A stretch of DNA of 64,000 bases from Cloeon dipterum (GCF_949628265.1 NC_088789.1:3534001-3598000); one strand, 5' to 3'; positions 24,902 to 39,300 are shown, counted from the stretch's first letter. Made by a program: numbers and translations. The notes: a model not told the origin generated them from the letters alone.

Positions 24902-27256
24902 TTATTTGAAGATCTTTCCTTGATTGAACTTCCTTCCCTTGGAATCAGCGCCTGACCAAGAAAAGTATTCATTAACAAGTTTCTTAGTGTCTGGGCTGTT
25001 GGCATCCAGCTTAGTCCATTTGTAGCTCTCATAGTCCGTTTGCCAGTCAGGGCTTAGCTGCAAATAACATGGATGATATGAGTGACATTCTTCCAACCAT
25101 CACGAAAGATTAAATAAAGCTTTGTAATTAATTTCAGTATCCTTTTGGTTAATCAAAATCACAGACTTTCAAGATTAAAATTTTTCATCATTGCAATTAA
25201 TATGGTTAAAAACTTAAGTGCAATATTTTAAGATTACCTCAAAAGCAAGTTTTTGGCCTCTGAAAACCCAAATTCCAGAGATTGAGCTGTCGCCATCAGT
25301 GCCGAAGAGGCACACTGAGGCGAACGCATTTTTCTTCAGTTTCTCAATACGCTGGAACATTCCAGTGATGAGGTTGCAGCTCATGAAGACTTTCTCTAAC
25401 TCGTCGTTGTATTTGTATTCGCCAATCCAAATAGACCAGTTCTCCTTGTCGAGCTTTTCCCAGAAGAAGGGAATGGAAACAGACTCATCTTCATTTGAGT
25501 AACAACGCTTGAACTCGTCCAAGTTGAAAGTTCTGAAAATATTCAAAATTTATTTTAATATAATGAAATATATAAACATAACAAGTGAATAAGTGATTAT
25601 TTCAGTATCCTTTTGGAAATGAATCACTTGCAATCAATAGTGGACAAATTTGTCATCATTTAGTCAATTTCAAATGTAAAACTTTAAGACAAATATTTAC
25701 CCTGCAGGAATATCAGCAAAGGGGTCTTTCTGTTTGGGTTCAAGAGACAGGGCCTCATCGGCTGCGTCAGGCTCGTTTTCAGGCTCCTTCTCTTTCTCCT
25801 GCTTCTTCTTGGGCTCCTGTTTCTTGGGCTCTTTCTCAGACTCGCTCTTCTTCTGCTTCTTGCCACCCTCCTTCTTGGGCTCGGCACCACCACTCTTTCC
25901 CTGGAACTCGGCGAATTTCTTGGCGTCAAACTCGTCAGCAGTGTCGCAGAGTTTGAAGTCCTTGACAACAGCCTTGAACTGCGGCTGATTGACCAGGGTG
26001 GTGAACCAGCGGTTGACATTCTGGTAGGGCTTTCTGAAGTTGGCGTCGAGCACGAATTGGTACAGGTTCAGAAGGGAGGTGCTCACGGCAATGTCAGCCA
26101 GGGTGATACGCTCACCGACCAGGTACGTCCTGGTCAGCAGGTGGCTGTTCAGGGCTTGCAGCAATCTCTTCACGTCCTCCTTGGCACGGTCGGTGGATTG
26201 TTTGTTAAACTGCATGATACTAATTGCGGGGTAGACCCATGTGCAGGAGGCCGGCAGGATTTCGCTGTCGGCAAAAGAGAGCCACTGCTGGACCTGAGCT
26301 TGTTCCAGGTCACTGCTTCCGCGAAGCTGCTTGTTGGACACTGAAAATTAAGTGGAGATAAATTAACGCTCTTTAGATTACTTGAGACAACGGCAAGTTG
26401 GCAAAATCATAATCGTGTTTAGTATTTCACTGAATTTATTATTTTTTTAATTTTATCAAGGATTTGATAAAATTTCCAGACATTAAATTTTTTAAGTAAG
26501 GAAGTTTCCTCTAGTTCGATTTACAAGGAAGTATGGTTTAAATAGTAAAAATGTTTGAAGTTGATTTAGTCCCGTCCTAGTCAAGCAATTAGACTGACGG
26601 GGTGGAGTAATCATTTGATTTACCTCAAAGACTGAATTCTCATTCCATGGATTGGAAATGAAAATAATTTATGCTCTTTGAGGTTCTATAAATTTAAGCT
26701 AACAGAACCAGAGTAGATAATTCATTCCACTTACCATAAAAAGCAATGGCATTGCTCTCGCTTAAGAATTTACCATCGCTGGTTTCAAAAGCTGGGACCT
26801 GACGTGGAGGGAAGAGAAAAAAATTAATTCACCTGTCAGATATCGTTTACAAATGGCCTGTCTCTGCAGTTGCCACGTGTATTTCTGTCGCATTTAAGCA
26901 GATTGTATTCATTTTTTTGACTGGATTAACCACTGACCGGTTAGAATTAAGTGACTAGAACTGATCTGTTACCTTTCCAAGAGGGAATTTCTTCAGAAAG
27001 TCTTCCTTCTTGTTTGTTTCGCCGAAAACAAAAGCTGGATCGACCTTAACATTGGCACCGGAGTATTGTGCCGCAATCAACACTTTCTGGGCCCGAAAGT
27101 TGTCCGGATACGTGTAAAGTGTCTGAAATACCATACAAGCCTGTCAGAAAAATATGTAATGAAGACCACTGACTGCTCTAAAAGGCAGATTCTATCGTAA
27201 TTAGGGTGAAATTTTGAGATTTGAAGTTGACGGAGTAAACTTACTCCAGACGCCAT
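24902..27256 (-). CDS. EEF1G: Elongation factor 1-gamma (eEF1B gamma)
   Basis: Six coding exons (27256-27245, 27122-26973, 26798-26735, 26340-25701, 25532-25238 and 25057-24902) give 438 aa, against 437 in human. The N-terminal part is a glutathione-S-transferase-like fold ([30 protein letters not shown]-type [23 protein letters not shown]). A Lys/Glu-rich linker, about residues 215-275, follows. The C-terminal EF1G domain carries [31 protein letters not shown] and ends [11 protein letters not shown]. It anchors the eEF1B guanine-exchange complex that recycles eEF1A in translation. The first coding exon contains only 12 nt (MASG). A short 5' untranslated intron (ctct/gtgagt to cgcag/cc) is likely just upstream of the ATG. 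Confidence 0.97.
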
Positions 27257-27953
27257 GGCTGCGTTGGTTTCAAAAGGAATGATAGAATGGTACACTCACA
27301 GAGGACACGACACCGGTGCTGCTGCCGTGATCATGTTGAACTGAACACAAGTCTCACGTCTACCCCTACATCACGCGGGAAATTTAAATCTTAATAATAT
27401 TGTTCTGTAACCTCGGTTTACTGTCGGGTTGGCAACATTGAGCTGATTGAGAGCAAGGCTACGGCGCTACAGCCACTACGGTTACAGTCGGTGATTTTGA
27501 GGAATTTTAATAAACACCGGTTATTTAATAAATTTTTTCCTCTCCATTTTTCACAGACCACAGAGCTATTGAATAAAGTTAAAAATAAAAAATAATAATT
27601 CTCTCACCTTCATCAGCCATATCGAAAAAACAAAAAATAGTTTTACCAATATCAAAATTTTCGGTTAACAACTGAGACAGTTTTTTACTGGTCAAACCAG
27701 TTTCGCAACCACTTTCAGGAAGGAGGGGCAGGCAGCAGGCAAGGCAATAAGACATGCGCAGTTCGGTGTTTGACCGTCCTACATAATTCTGCATAAAATA
27801 ATAGTAAATATATTTTCATCAAGTTGCTCTGACCGCGTTCTAGCCCAATAAAGGACCTCGAGGGATTATTTATCCTCGATATCATAAGATCAACCCACCC
27901 ACGGTTGTGAGGCTGCAACTTTCTTTGTTCTCTGGTTCTAAGAAGAGTGAAAA
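27257..27953. promoter_or_regulatory. Divergent intergenic region eEF1G/CanB
   Basis: About 700 bp separate two divergent housekeeping genes, so both core promoters should lie here. I could not place a TATA box or start site. No coding exon is seen. Confidence 0.4.
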
Positions 27954-29445
27954 ATGGTAGGTTTATTTTATTGATTTTTCACGGGGCACTAAATTTTGGG
28001 GTTGATGCAACATGCGAAACTGTTAACCTTTTGACACTGCATACAATCAATCCTATCAGCTAGCTTTTATTATCATTAAACATTAGTTGCACGATACATG
28101 GAACTGCCTTAATTTTTCATCCTCTCCGTTAAAATGACTTTGAATGATACGCCGATCTTGCTGTGCTATGAATGTTATACACATTTGGGGCTGGAGATTG
28201 AACAGAATTAAAAAAGTTATGTTTCCGCGTTGTTTGGTAGTACCATACGTACTGGTGTAATGGTTTAATAGGATCGGAAAAAATGTTCTGATTTAATTGC
28301 TTGCCTTATTTATACCTAATCTAATTTGTCACCATAGTGATTCTTTTTCTATATATCGTTCATAATATATTTATTGCCATTATAATCTTTTTAGAGGTTT
28401 CAGAGCAACTAGGATATTTTTTTTTAAATTAGGTGATATCACATGCGTCTTCCCTGAAGTTATTTTTAAATGTTGTTCATCTAAAAGAAGAAAATTGAAT
28501 GCTCTCAATTTTCGATTTATTTTTGTGAGAACCTGTAAGTGTGGTAAACCAATAAATATTGCAACTTGTTCAATATGCGATAAAAATTTAAAATATTTTA
28601 AATTAAAACCCTTTCAAATCCACCCTGCTTCTTTCAATCATATCAGTTTTCTAATAAATAATATTAACATGCACACTAAACTTCGCATTGAAATTAATTT
28701 AATTTTTCCTTTCCTCAGGGTAATGAAACATCACTGCCAATGGAGCTCTGCTCCAACTGTGAGTATTCAAGTTAAATGACATCTTAGCAACCAAATGCTA
28801 ACAATAAAATTTGTTAGTCGACGCTGACGAAATCAGGCGCCTTGGAAAAAGGTTCAGAAAGCTTGACTTGGACAATTCCGGGTCGCTGAGCATTGACGAG
28901 TTTATGACACTGCCAGAGTTGCAGCAGAACCCACTTGTGCAGCGAGTGATCGATATTTTCGACGCTGACGGAAATGGAGAAGTGGACTTCAAGGGTAATC
29001 TTAGACGTTATTCCCTAAGATAGCGAAGTTTAATATTTTTTGCTGTCAGAATTTATTCAGGGCGTGTCGCAGTTTAGTGTTAAGGGCGACAAGGAGTCCA
29101 AGTTGAGATTTGCTTTCCGCATCTATGACATGGACAATGATGGCTACATTTCGAATGGAGAGCTCTTCCAGGTAAATAAAAAATTTGCAGTTCCATAGTA
29201 GATAGTTTATATCTGGCCACAGGTCCTGAAAATGATGGTCGGGAACAATCTCAAAGATACCCAGCTCCAGCAGATTGTCGACAAGACAATACTTTTCGCA
29301 GACAAAGATGATGACGGAAAGATAAACTTTGAAGAATTCTGTACCGTAAGTGGATTAGAATCAAATCAGTTCGATATTAAGCGCATTCATTTTTCAGGTT
29401 GTTGGCAACACAGACATTCACAAGAAAATGGTTGTAGATGTTTAA
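27954..29445 (+). CDS. CanB: Calcineurin subunit B (EF-hand regulatory subunit)
   Basis: Six coding exons (27954-27956, 28719-28758, 28818-28994, 29050-29171, 29223-29345 and 29398-29445) give 170 aa, the standard length. Exon 1 codes only the initiator Met. The next residues, GNETS, supply the N-myristoylation Gly. Four EF-hands are visible: [39 protein letters not shown] and [13 protein letters not shown], each with acidic residues at the first, third and twelfth loop positions. It is the regulatory subunit of the Ca2+/calmodulin-dependent phosphatase calcineurin. The ending [15 protein letters not shown] is essentially invariant in animals. Confidence 0.98.
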
Positions 29446-31307
29446 ATCTATCTGAAAAATATCACCAAAGGTGGTAAAGTTATCAAGAATTTCAGTCAAG
29501 CCATTCATCATTTTATAAGTTTTTTGCTTCAACTTAATCGATTAAAAGTTAAGAATTGTTTGTTGTTTGTGTTCCCTCAAGAATTTTCTTGTTAAGTTTT
29601 TATTAAATATTGTGATAATTTTTGTACATTATACTCTCCAAGTACACAATTTGAGTGGCTCTATAATGTAAATGCAGAAAAAATACGTTGGTGAATCTAA
29701 GTCACTGGTTTTCTATGGATGTTTTTCTACTCACAATTAACTGAGATGGCAGAGCTTGCCAAAACATCTTCTAACGTTGAAAATTGTTAGCCCTTCAAAA
29801 GATGGTTTTTGATAATAAAAAATTCTCTAAGTTTCAAGACGTAAAACAGTTATTGAGATAAAATTAAATCTTGAGCATTAAAAATGTTTTTCCATCATGT
29901 GCACTTGCTATTGTTGGAATCAAACTATTGATAAAATTTTATTGTAACATATTAATCCAAGGAGGTGAAACTTTTTGGGGAAAATTCGTGTTGTGCACTA
30001 ATCTCTCGATACTGTATGAATGTAATTTTACTTGAGCTCTTTTGTGCCACTCTAACTTTTGTAATTTTAACTTGTGTTAGCTTTCAGGTAATAATAATCA
30101 GTTGTACACTTAATCAAAACTTACTCACTTGATCATACTAAATTAGTTTTTGTTGAATAAGCTCGATTTATGTACCAACCTGTATTGCTTATATTTTTAC
30201 AAAGTTGTAACTCGATCTTTTCCTCCTATCGCTCCTCAAAAGATTAATCAATTAAACTGTTTATACTTTCTGATTGGGTGTTACCAGAGAGGATCTCTGT
30301 TGTTGCAATCCTACCAAATAAATCATTATCAAACATAGCACGCCTGCTCCTGCTTGTTCTTTGTCCTTGGTCGACTCTGCTTGCAGTGCAGTCTGTTGGA
30401 CTTTTTGCATGATCAAACTTGTCCTAAATATAAAGTTGCTTTATCGTTTTATATTTTTGTCATATACGCTTCTCACAGTGCAAATAATTATTTTGGATGT
30501 ATTTATTAAATTTGCTAATTTTGTGTCACGTGGGAAGCCGCCAGCCGCCGTGAATGTGGCTAAGCTGCGCCAGCCGTCAATGAAAAATGGTCAAAAATTA
30601 AAAGTGTATGAGAAAAGTCTTCCGGCCCTTCAGGACGATAAGAACTGTCCAACTTCACGTTTAAATTGTGGTCAGCTGCCGCCTTAAATCTCGCGGCTGA
30701 GACCTCCACTTATTTATAGCGCTCACCAAAAAGGATTTTTTTAGAAAAAAATGTACAAGATTGGTTTAAAAAATATTAATTTATTGCTCTCGCAAAAACT
30801 CTGGTCCTTCTGGAATTTGTCACAGCAGTGAAATGTAGAGAATATGATTGCGGTAACCTGAATAACAATCAACAAGATGGACAAGTATGCAGAAAACATC
30901 TGAACACCACAAAAAAAAAAAAAATCAAATTTCCTCGCATACTCAAACATTGAACTGTATTTAAAAATATTGAACTGGCATATATAGCACATCTAGAAAT
31001 CTCTGCAGTACCGCAACACGAGTGCCGTTATAAAAATGGACAGCTTTAACAGGCGTGCTTCTTGAAAGCTAGGTTCACGTTTCCATTTTCCTCATTAATG
31101 TAACAATTCAGGAAAATTCAGTTTTAAGTGGATTAAGTTAAGGTTACAATTTTAAAATGTGATGTGATATCATAGTTGTTCAACAAAATTAAGGCGAAAT
31201 CCAAAAAGTAATCTCACATCAATCAATCCACTCAGTGAGGCAAAATGGTCGCATTTTTTGGCAAATAATAACAATATAGTTAATTAAAGTTTCGGTGGTA
31301 GACAATA
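29446..31307. other. Convergent 3' region CanB/ENTPD
   Basis: AT-rich 3' untranslated and intergenic DNA. A candidate CanB polyadenylation signal (ccaaataaatc) lies near 30318. One copy of the GAGGTCTCAGC-type repeat ends at 30706. Open frames here (30150-30338, 30361-30687) have no recognised relatives and the second lies largely in the repeat. Confidence 0.5.
30530..30706 (+). repeat. Dispersed repeat family C, copy 1
   Basis: Shares gaaaaatggtcaaaaattaa, ttcacgtttaaa and the terminal gcggctgagacctc with copies at 43017-43216 and 61072-61224. The left end has diverged. It contains gccgccagccgcc-type GC blocks that also occur in copy 2. Confidence 0.75.
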
Positions 31308-34300
31308 TCACAGGCCATTTTCAAGAATGTGGAATGCAAGACCCAATGCCCAGCTGATCTCATGGTTGTCGATTTTCTTGAAAAGCTATAAAAGCAACAA
31401 GTTAGAAAATTACTCAGAAGCACTGCAACATGGATATATTACTTACATTCAGTTTTGTTTTTGATTCAAATCCGAAGCCATCTTTCAGCAAAACAGATAT
31501 GATGGTAAGGTCAAGACACATCAATGGCTGATCTACGTTGGGAGTGTTGCAGCCTAGCCAAAATGTTTTTAAATTAAATGCACAAAGAACACGCACGCTT
31601 GGCGCTTACTTGTTTTAGCAGCATCCATGAACTGTTTTAGAGAAACCACGCCGCCTACTCGTTCATCTGCAAAGGATAAAGTTACATTGAAACTCTGCCC
31701 ATGGTTAAATCAAATCATACCAATTAATCCAACTTCTGCAGCTCGGTCAAAGTAGTAGGAGAAAGCATTGATCTCTCGTCTCGACAAGCCCTTCGGTTTG
31801 TACACTTTGTGGGCAACATAATCCTGAACTGTGGACAAGCACTGAGTGAAATTCACGATTGGCCGGTCCTCAGCAACCGTGCCCTTCTTCTCCTTTATGT
31901 GAATGATAGTCGGATCCTTTGGCCCCCTGCATAAGGCATATTCTTAAGGATTTAGAACACTTTCTGTAACACGAGTACTAACTTCAACGTGTAAGTGGTG
32001 CCCGCGTACTCCCATTCAGTGCTGACAATTGGATTAATGCACACATTGTGTATCACGGAGGTATTTTCTTCCTGGTCCGCTGTGAGAATAGCGTGCCTAG
32101 CTGCCATCAGTCCAAGGCCCAAATAGCTGCAATATCAATTAAATCAGTGATATGCATGTTAAAGAGGCTCAACAGCATTATTGATTGCTCACCTGTGGGT
32201 ATAAACGGCAAGTTTGTTGTGAAAGGCGTTGATTTCGTGCACCGAATCAGGGTCATGGGCCCTAAAGATGGCCTCTTCTTCCTTGTCGAGGGCAAACGTT
32301 ACTTGCGTTGATCCACCACCCAAATCGAGAGCGACCGCTGTATGTTCAGGCCCGGCGCCAAATCGGTCTGACAGTTCAAAAATTAGATCGCGACCTGTTT
32401 TCGTAATAACGTCTGTAATCACCAAGCAAGAAGTTGACTGTGAACCACGAAAATAGGCCTTCATCTGTTCCATCCATTATTGATATCGAGTGTGCTGTAC
32501 TGTGGAACGGTGACTCTCGGAACACTTCTCGAACCTGTTAGTTGCACAATCCAAAACCGTTTATTATTTATTCTCCATTCAAGATACACTCAAATTTACA
32601 AACACTAATTAAATTACAGTAAAATTTAAAGGAATTGTTAAATTGGAGAGTGAATATTTGTAAATACACGTAATGGGTAATTTTAATTAATTTTTAAGGC
32701 GGAGAAACATAATTTAATTGAGTCATGTTTGAATATTTTTTCTCTGAAACTCACTGAATTAAATTTAAAGCTCAGTTAATTTTCTCCTCTTTGCCGACTT
32801 TTTGTATATTAAATATAGTAGCGCAGGATTTTACGGCGCGCTCGGCTCGTGATAATCATCAAGCTGCTCCTGTATCCCCTCAAAATCGAGACCTGCGGAT
32901 ATCAGTTTATCCAGTGACTGAATGTCACGCAAACAGAAATTCTTAAAAAAAAAACTAATGAAAAATTAATTAAATTTTCCCCTTACTTGTATTTTTACCA
33001 AATATTCATCACCAAAATTAACAATTCCTCGTTTCAAGGTGTTGAAGAAAACGAATATTACAGTTCACGTAGGAAACCTACTCTCGGATACCACATGAAA
33101 TCGTTGCTAATGCGTATTCTTTTTTTTGCGTCTTACATTTTAATTCTAAATAGCTGTGGTTAGGTTAGTGGTTCTCCAAAGTTTGTAAAGATAAATTTTA
33201 GATTCAAAAGCTGCGTCGAAGGGGAAACCGCGATGAAATCATTCTTTGACCAAAACACACTCTGAAAGAAAGATTGTCAGGAATTGCAGTGGAATCTTCC
33301 AGTAAAATACAGTCTAAAGATTTAAGTTGAACTGCCTTCTGCGGCGTTGCATTAAAAGTATTGCTCGCGCTTTCTTGCTAACATGTTTTCATTCATTTTA
33401 ATTTTTTAATTGTCATTTTTTGTTGCCTGTAACTTTAGACTAGAGCCAGAGGGGTTTGAATTAAAACAGTAAATTGAGGACGTGCAAAAAGTGCTTGGAC
33501 ACAGCAGCTCGCACTTCATCCAGATTTATAAAAGAAGTTTTTCGCATATCTTGTGCAAGTAATTGGTAAAATTAACTAGTACAAAACAGCAGTGGGTAGT
33601 ATGAAAATGTAACCCTTTGCCTTCTATAATTCTAAAAAAGCGCATAACAAAAATATAATTAAAACCACACCTTAGCAGAATAAGCTAGGTTTAATTCAAC
33701 CAGAGGAGATTTTCTTGTCGTAAGATATGCTTAACTAAAATTTAGAAAAGGAAATATTTAATATAAATAGCTAGTTCCGTTATTCCTGTCTTTAGTTTTT
33801 CTTTTCCTTGCAAAATTTCCAGCATAATTAAATTTGTGCAAATATTTATAGACTTGCCTTCTCAATAAGCCGATCTGCTTTCTCTCTGGGCAAAAGCCTC
33901 AGCCCCGCTGTTGCTTTCATCGACAGGGGAGTGTGCCCGCGTTCAGACGGAGGCACCACATCTTTCGCCCTCTCGAGAAGGGCCAGCATCTGGTTTGCAC
34001 CTTTCTCTGGCTCATTGCTGAACGACGACAACCCTGGCTTCACCTGGACAAACAGCTCGTCATCCAGTTTTAAGTTGCCGTCTATCAGGATTGAATGAAA
34101 AGATACAAAAACGTAAAACGAAAAAATACTTCCAAAAGGGGATCTTTACCAATAAGCGACTTGTGGAATGTAAATGCCAGAAGCCTCGAGCCAGTGCTTC
34201 CAGCGTCGATGACTACCGCGTACACGTGTGTCTGCAGACCCAATGAGAAGGCTAAATTGTCCAAAGCGTTCGTTCCATGCGCGTACAGATTCCACGGCAG

Positions 34301-35901
34301 AGCTTGGAAATAAGCACCTGTGTGTGTGAGGAAATATCTTGTGTGTTACGGTTTGTGCAGTGTCAATTTAGCGCACCTATCACAACTACAAAGAAACACA
34401 CGCAGAGGCACAGGACGGCGAACAATTTGAAAAAGCTTGGAGATTGTCGTGAACTTTTCCTCAGGCGCGGGGGCATCTTGACGGGATGATCATTATCCTC
34501 AGCCACCTGTTGAATGTATCAAAATCAATGTCTTACAATTTATACAGCGCGGAATGCACTTCTAGTGTGTATTTGGTGTTATTTGTTTGCAAAACACGCT
34601 CACAATAAATATACAAAAAAGACTACTCTTGCGATTAATTGCAAGCAGCTTAGAGAGCATTAAACCTTTGTTTTAGTGGAGGCTACTAGGTTCAAACTAG
34701 AAGACGGGATTAATCGTCTAGCTTACAGCAGGCCAAATAAGAACACTGCCACCTTTGTTAGACAGCTCTTAAGGAAAGGCTTGACGAGAAAGAAGTGTAA
34801 TAATAAGAATTTCGTGATGATGTAATACACGCAGCTGTACAAAAATAACAAGCCATACTTCACGATATTCATTTTACCCAGTAGAATAGTGGTTCAAGAA
34901 AATTTTATGATACTTGATACTTTCTTATGAAAGCGTATTTAGATAACAAAAAATTGTAAAATTAAAAAATAGGAAAAATAGTACTTAGGCCAGTTAAATT
35001 ATGGAGCTCAACGTTAATTTTCTCTGCGGCTTGAGACACACAAAAGATTGATTTTGTTTTCTTATCACAGTCAAGGAAATGGTAAAATGTATATTTTATT
35101 TGATGATTGAATTATTTTTTGGATTTTTTGTTCACATTATTTCCCACTCGCGCATGAGTGGTAGGTCACTTTATTTATACAACAAAACCATATCAAAAAC
35201 TGTAGGCATTAACATTGATCCTTTTCATCAGACCGATGAAGTGTGTAAAGTGAGAGGAAAGCCACCAAATAAAAAATTATATATTATAACACTTCAAAAT
35301 TAAAACGTTATTTCTCAATTTCAAGTTTAGTGTATGTATGTATACCAGTTTTTTTTAAATGATCCAAAAAATAACAACATTATTATACGAATGTTTTGTA
35401 GCTAATAAAGTAATAGTATTATTTGCCGAGGAAAGTAATTGATCTTGGCATCATCGTTTCCATATCAATGACCGGCCTTGGAGAATGATTATTTGCAAGT
35501 GAACAAAAAGTGGTGTCAATTTAGCAACACAAAGTTTGATTGCATATCATATGTAATTATTAGTAAAATTAGCACACAACATAATCCACTCAAAGCACCA
35601 AAAATGCAAAGATGAATGCAATGCTCCATCAAGAAAGTCAAAGAAAGTCAACCATTCTATCGAGCGGCGATTACGGGTTATCAAAGCAAACAATGCAATC
35701 GTGGTCAGGTTCGACTCATTAACCGCTCGCGTGTGGAGAAAAAGAAGCCACACTTGTTCAATGATTAATCACCTCCAACAACGGCTGCTCATCCGTCTTG
35801 ACGTCCCACAAATCGGGGGGACCCATCAATATCATTTCTGGGCAAACTCCTCCGACTATTTACTTGTCAAACCTTACCCTGCGCTTCCTGGCCGATGCCA
35901 T
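31308..35901 (-). CDS. ENTPD6: ENTPD5/6-like nucleoside diphosphatase (GDA1/CD39 family)
   Basis: Eleven exons (35901-35878, 34506-34377, 34317-34150, 34081-33858, 32534-32423, 32394-32193, 32126-31983, 31926-31721, 31666-31610, 31553-31447 and 31385-31308) give 483 aa. Apyrase conserved regions appear in order: DAGSTGSR, KATAGLRLLP, MDGTDEGLFSWFTVNFLL, LDLGGGSTQV and AFSYYFDR. A single hydrophobic segment near residue 35-50 (LFAVLCLCVCFFVVVI) should act as a type II signal anchor, and no C-terminal span is present. That fits the Golgi or secreted ENTPD5/6 subgroup, which hydrolyses GDP/UDP rather than surface ATP. The first exon codes only 8 residues and is separated by a 1.37-kb intron; it is less certain than the rest, since translation could also begin at the Met of KMPPRLRKSS. 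Intron 4 (32535-33857) uses a GC donor, AAG/GCAAGT. Confidence 0.93.
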
Positions 35902-36329
35902 CACAGCGGTGCGGGCGTACAGCTGACTTCACACAACACACAATACTAAATACGCTCCGATCAAACTCGAAACTCGCTAGTTCTCTTCGCTACAAGTTGA
36001 ATGCGAATCAACATCAACACCGACCGGCACTGCCAGTTATGCTGGTGCCAACGCCGGCAGTCGCTAGAAGTGCGCAAATGACGTCATTCATGGAATGAAC
36101 GCAGATTGCCTGAAGTGTATGAGAAGGAGTTAAGAGTCACAGCTGGTTACAGCTGGCACACAAGTGAGATTATTGCGAGCGGTGGCATAATTTTAGTTCC
36201 TCCATTACATTCTTATTGGAAATCAGATATTTTAACTGTCATGTCAGGTGTGTGTCATGCAAAATAATTAGATAAGCTGTACTTAATATAATGTAAATTA
36301 TTTATTTTATTCCATAAATTTTAACAAAT
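35902..36329. other. Short intergenic region ENTPD/fumarase
   Basis: About 430 bp containing the ENTPD upstream region and the fumarase 3' untranslated region. AATAAA is readable on the minus strand near 36298. No other feature is recognised. Confidence 0.5.
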
Positions 36330-39300
36330 TTACTTGGGACCAAGCATGTCCTCTGGTTTAACCCATTGGTTAAACTGATCTTCAGTCAGGTAGCCAAGTT
36401 TCAACGCACACTCTTTCAATGTCAGTCCCTCCTTGTGGGCGGTTTTGGCGATTTTAGCAGCCTGTTGTTAAAAACATTTCAAAAGATAAACAAAAACGTC
36501 CTAATAAAAAATACTACCTTGTCATAGCCGATATGAGGATTCAATGCAGTCACCAGCATCAGAGATTCGTGCAGTAACTTGTTAATTTGCTCGCGGTTTG
36601 CCACAATGCCGACGACACAGTTTGTAGTGAACGCATTCGCAGCATCACCAAGCAGGCGTATTGACCTGTTGCGATTGCAAATGAGATAAAAGGTGACTGA
36701 AAATAGAATAAACACAAACCTAAGAACATTGGCGACCATCATGGGTTTGAAAACATTCAGCTCAAAGTGGCCGTTGCTGCCACCGACAGTCACGGCAACA
36801 TGATTCCCCATAACTTGAGCAGCAACCATTGTCATGGCTTCACATTGCGTCGGATTCACCTTACCTGCAATGTCAAATGAGATTGTGGCATTAATTTCAT
36901 TTAATGTGCTGCAAACCAGGCATAATGCTGCTTCCAGGCTCGTTTTCTGGCAGGCTCAGCTCTCCAAGCCCACAACGGGGGCCGGACGCGAGGAATCTGA
37001 TGTCGTTGGCGATCTTCATGAAACTGCAGGCAATAGTGTTGAGGGCGCCGGAAACTTCAACCATGGCATCGTGGCAAGCAAGAGCTTCGAATTTGTTGGG
37101 GGCGGTCACAAAAGGAAGACCTGTAATGAAGAAAATAAATTTAATGACGAATTAGAAGAGCAAAAGGCACGGGTCAAGTTGAATTAATAGCAAAAAATAA
37201 CAAAATAAAAATATTCGGAAATATTAAACACAAAGGCTCACACATCATATCTTGGGAATATTTTCCAGGCTAATTGAAAGAAGTTAAAAAATAGCACTGG
37301 GTGTAAGAGACACAAACAAACACTTATTTTTTTAAATTTAAATAATTACGTCACCACTTAATGAGTGGAATATTTTGTGCTTGGGAAATTCATAAAATAA
37401 GAGAAGCCATCAATGGTAGAAATAAACCGTACTCAGGTTAAACTTTTGGTCAATGACATGCGATGACGTATTTTTTTGGTGTATTAAATCAGGATTGGGT
37501 GCAAATGAACATAATTTCAAAATTTCCTAACTAGCAGATGGGTTAAAACGTTCTTATTTCCAAAATAGTCCCTAAGAACCCACGAATGTTTTTTTATAAT
37601 AATTATATTTGCGAAGAACAAATTTCTAACAAAAAATTTTACAATTTTGCTAAACATGGGCCAAATCAGTTAATCAGCAGTAGCAAAATCCTAAACATGA
37701 ATTATAATTATTACAAGCATCAAAATCAAACCCCAAAGTAGTTATTTTTAAAATTTGTCTCCTTAGAAAATCATTATTGAAATCTATTGTTGGATTACAG
37801 TATATTATAGAAGTGTGATCAAAACATTACCAGTCAGTTCTGCCAGTTTATCAGCAACCTTCTCAGCAAAGCCTATTCTAGTGTTCAGGCCAGTTCCAAC
37901 AGCGGTTCCGCCTGCAGCCAGCATGTACAATCTGGGAAGGCAAGCGTTCACCCTCTCGATTCCAAATTTGATTTGCTGCACGTAGCCGCTGAACTCTTGA
38001 CCAAGAGTCAGAGGAGTTGCATCCTGTTTACAATTAAAATCACGTCAAACCAGCTCATGGAAGCCTGATTTGACATTTTTTACTTGGGTGTGAGTTCGGC
38101 CGATCTTGATAATATCTTTGAACTCATTGGCCTTCGCGTCCAGGGAATCGTGAAGAGCTCTGAGGCCAGGAACCAGGGTCTTGTGCAGCTCCACAGCGAC
38201 AGCGACGTGCATTGCAGTAGGGAAAGTATCATTGGAGCTCTGCAAACGCGTTTCAGTTCAGGAAATGACAAGAGTACGCTGGGGAAATGTACCTGGCTCT
38301 TGTTCACGTGGTCGTTGGGGTGGACGGGAGTTTTGCTTCCAAGTTTTCCTCCCATGATTTCGATAGCCCTGTTGCTGATGACTTCGTTTGTGTTCATGTT
38401 GGTCTGGGTGCCAGAACCGGTCTGCCAAATCACAAGGGGAAAGTGGTCCTTGTACAATTTGCCGCTGATGACTTCATCTGCTGCCTGGCTGATGGCATCC
38501 GCCACCTTGGGGTCCAGACCGTAATCCTTGTTGACCAGGGCTGCTGCTTTCTTCAGCATGCCCATGGCGGTCACAACGGGCACCTGAAAATGCACTTTGA
38601 GTAAAAAAGGATTTTCTAGAACAGAGGTTTTACAGGCATTCGCTCGGTCTCGCCGCCAATGGGAAAGTTCATCACTGAACGAACTGTCTGAGCTCCATAG
38701 TATTTCTCCACCGGAACTTTCAGTTCTCCAAAGGTGTCCGCTTCAATACGGTACTTCTCCTGGAATTACAGAAAAGTTTTAGAATTTTTTGTTTTAAATT
38801 TGGTGTTTAGTAAGGTTTATTAAGTTTTTGGCAAACGACTCTAGGCTAGTTGTCACTCGCATCTTTCACTTAGTTTTAAACATGCATTTATTTCTGTGTG
38901 CAAAGATAATAGTGTCGGGGTGGTGGATGAAAGAGTTTTTTCTACAAATATGAAAAATAAATAAATTATTATAATATAATGTATTTTGTACTTTACTGAA
39001 CTTTAAATATGTTAGGTGTCCAATTGAAATAATAATTAAAAGTCAAAAAGAAATAGATTATAAATAAGTCAAAGGGGGGGGGGGGGAGAAAGAAATTTTT
39101 TTCCTTAACGTAATACATTATCGACTTTGGATGGCTGTTGCAATGTTGTGCTTTGATAAGAGAGGTTGGGGCACTTATTAAATCAATTCCATTATCAAAT
39201 CTTTCGTCTAAAACCGGATCCGTTCTCGGCTCATTAAGATGGATCAAGAGCAGAAGAGCGCAGGCTACCAGTCTACAGAATCATCTTTCACCGTTTAGTA

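Noticed and set aside
30150-30687. Two plus-strand ORFs after CanB
   Set aside because: No family match. The first lies in the likely CanB 3' untranslated region and the second largely in repeat family C.
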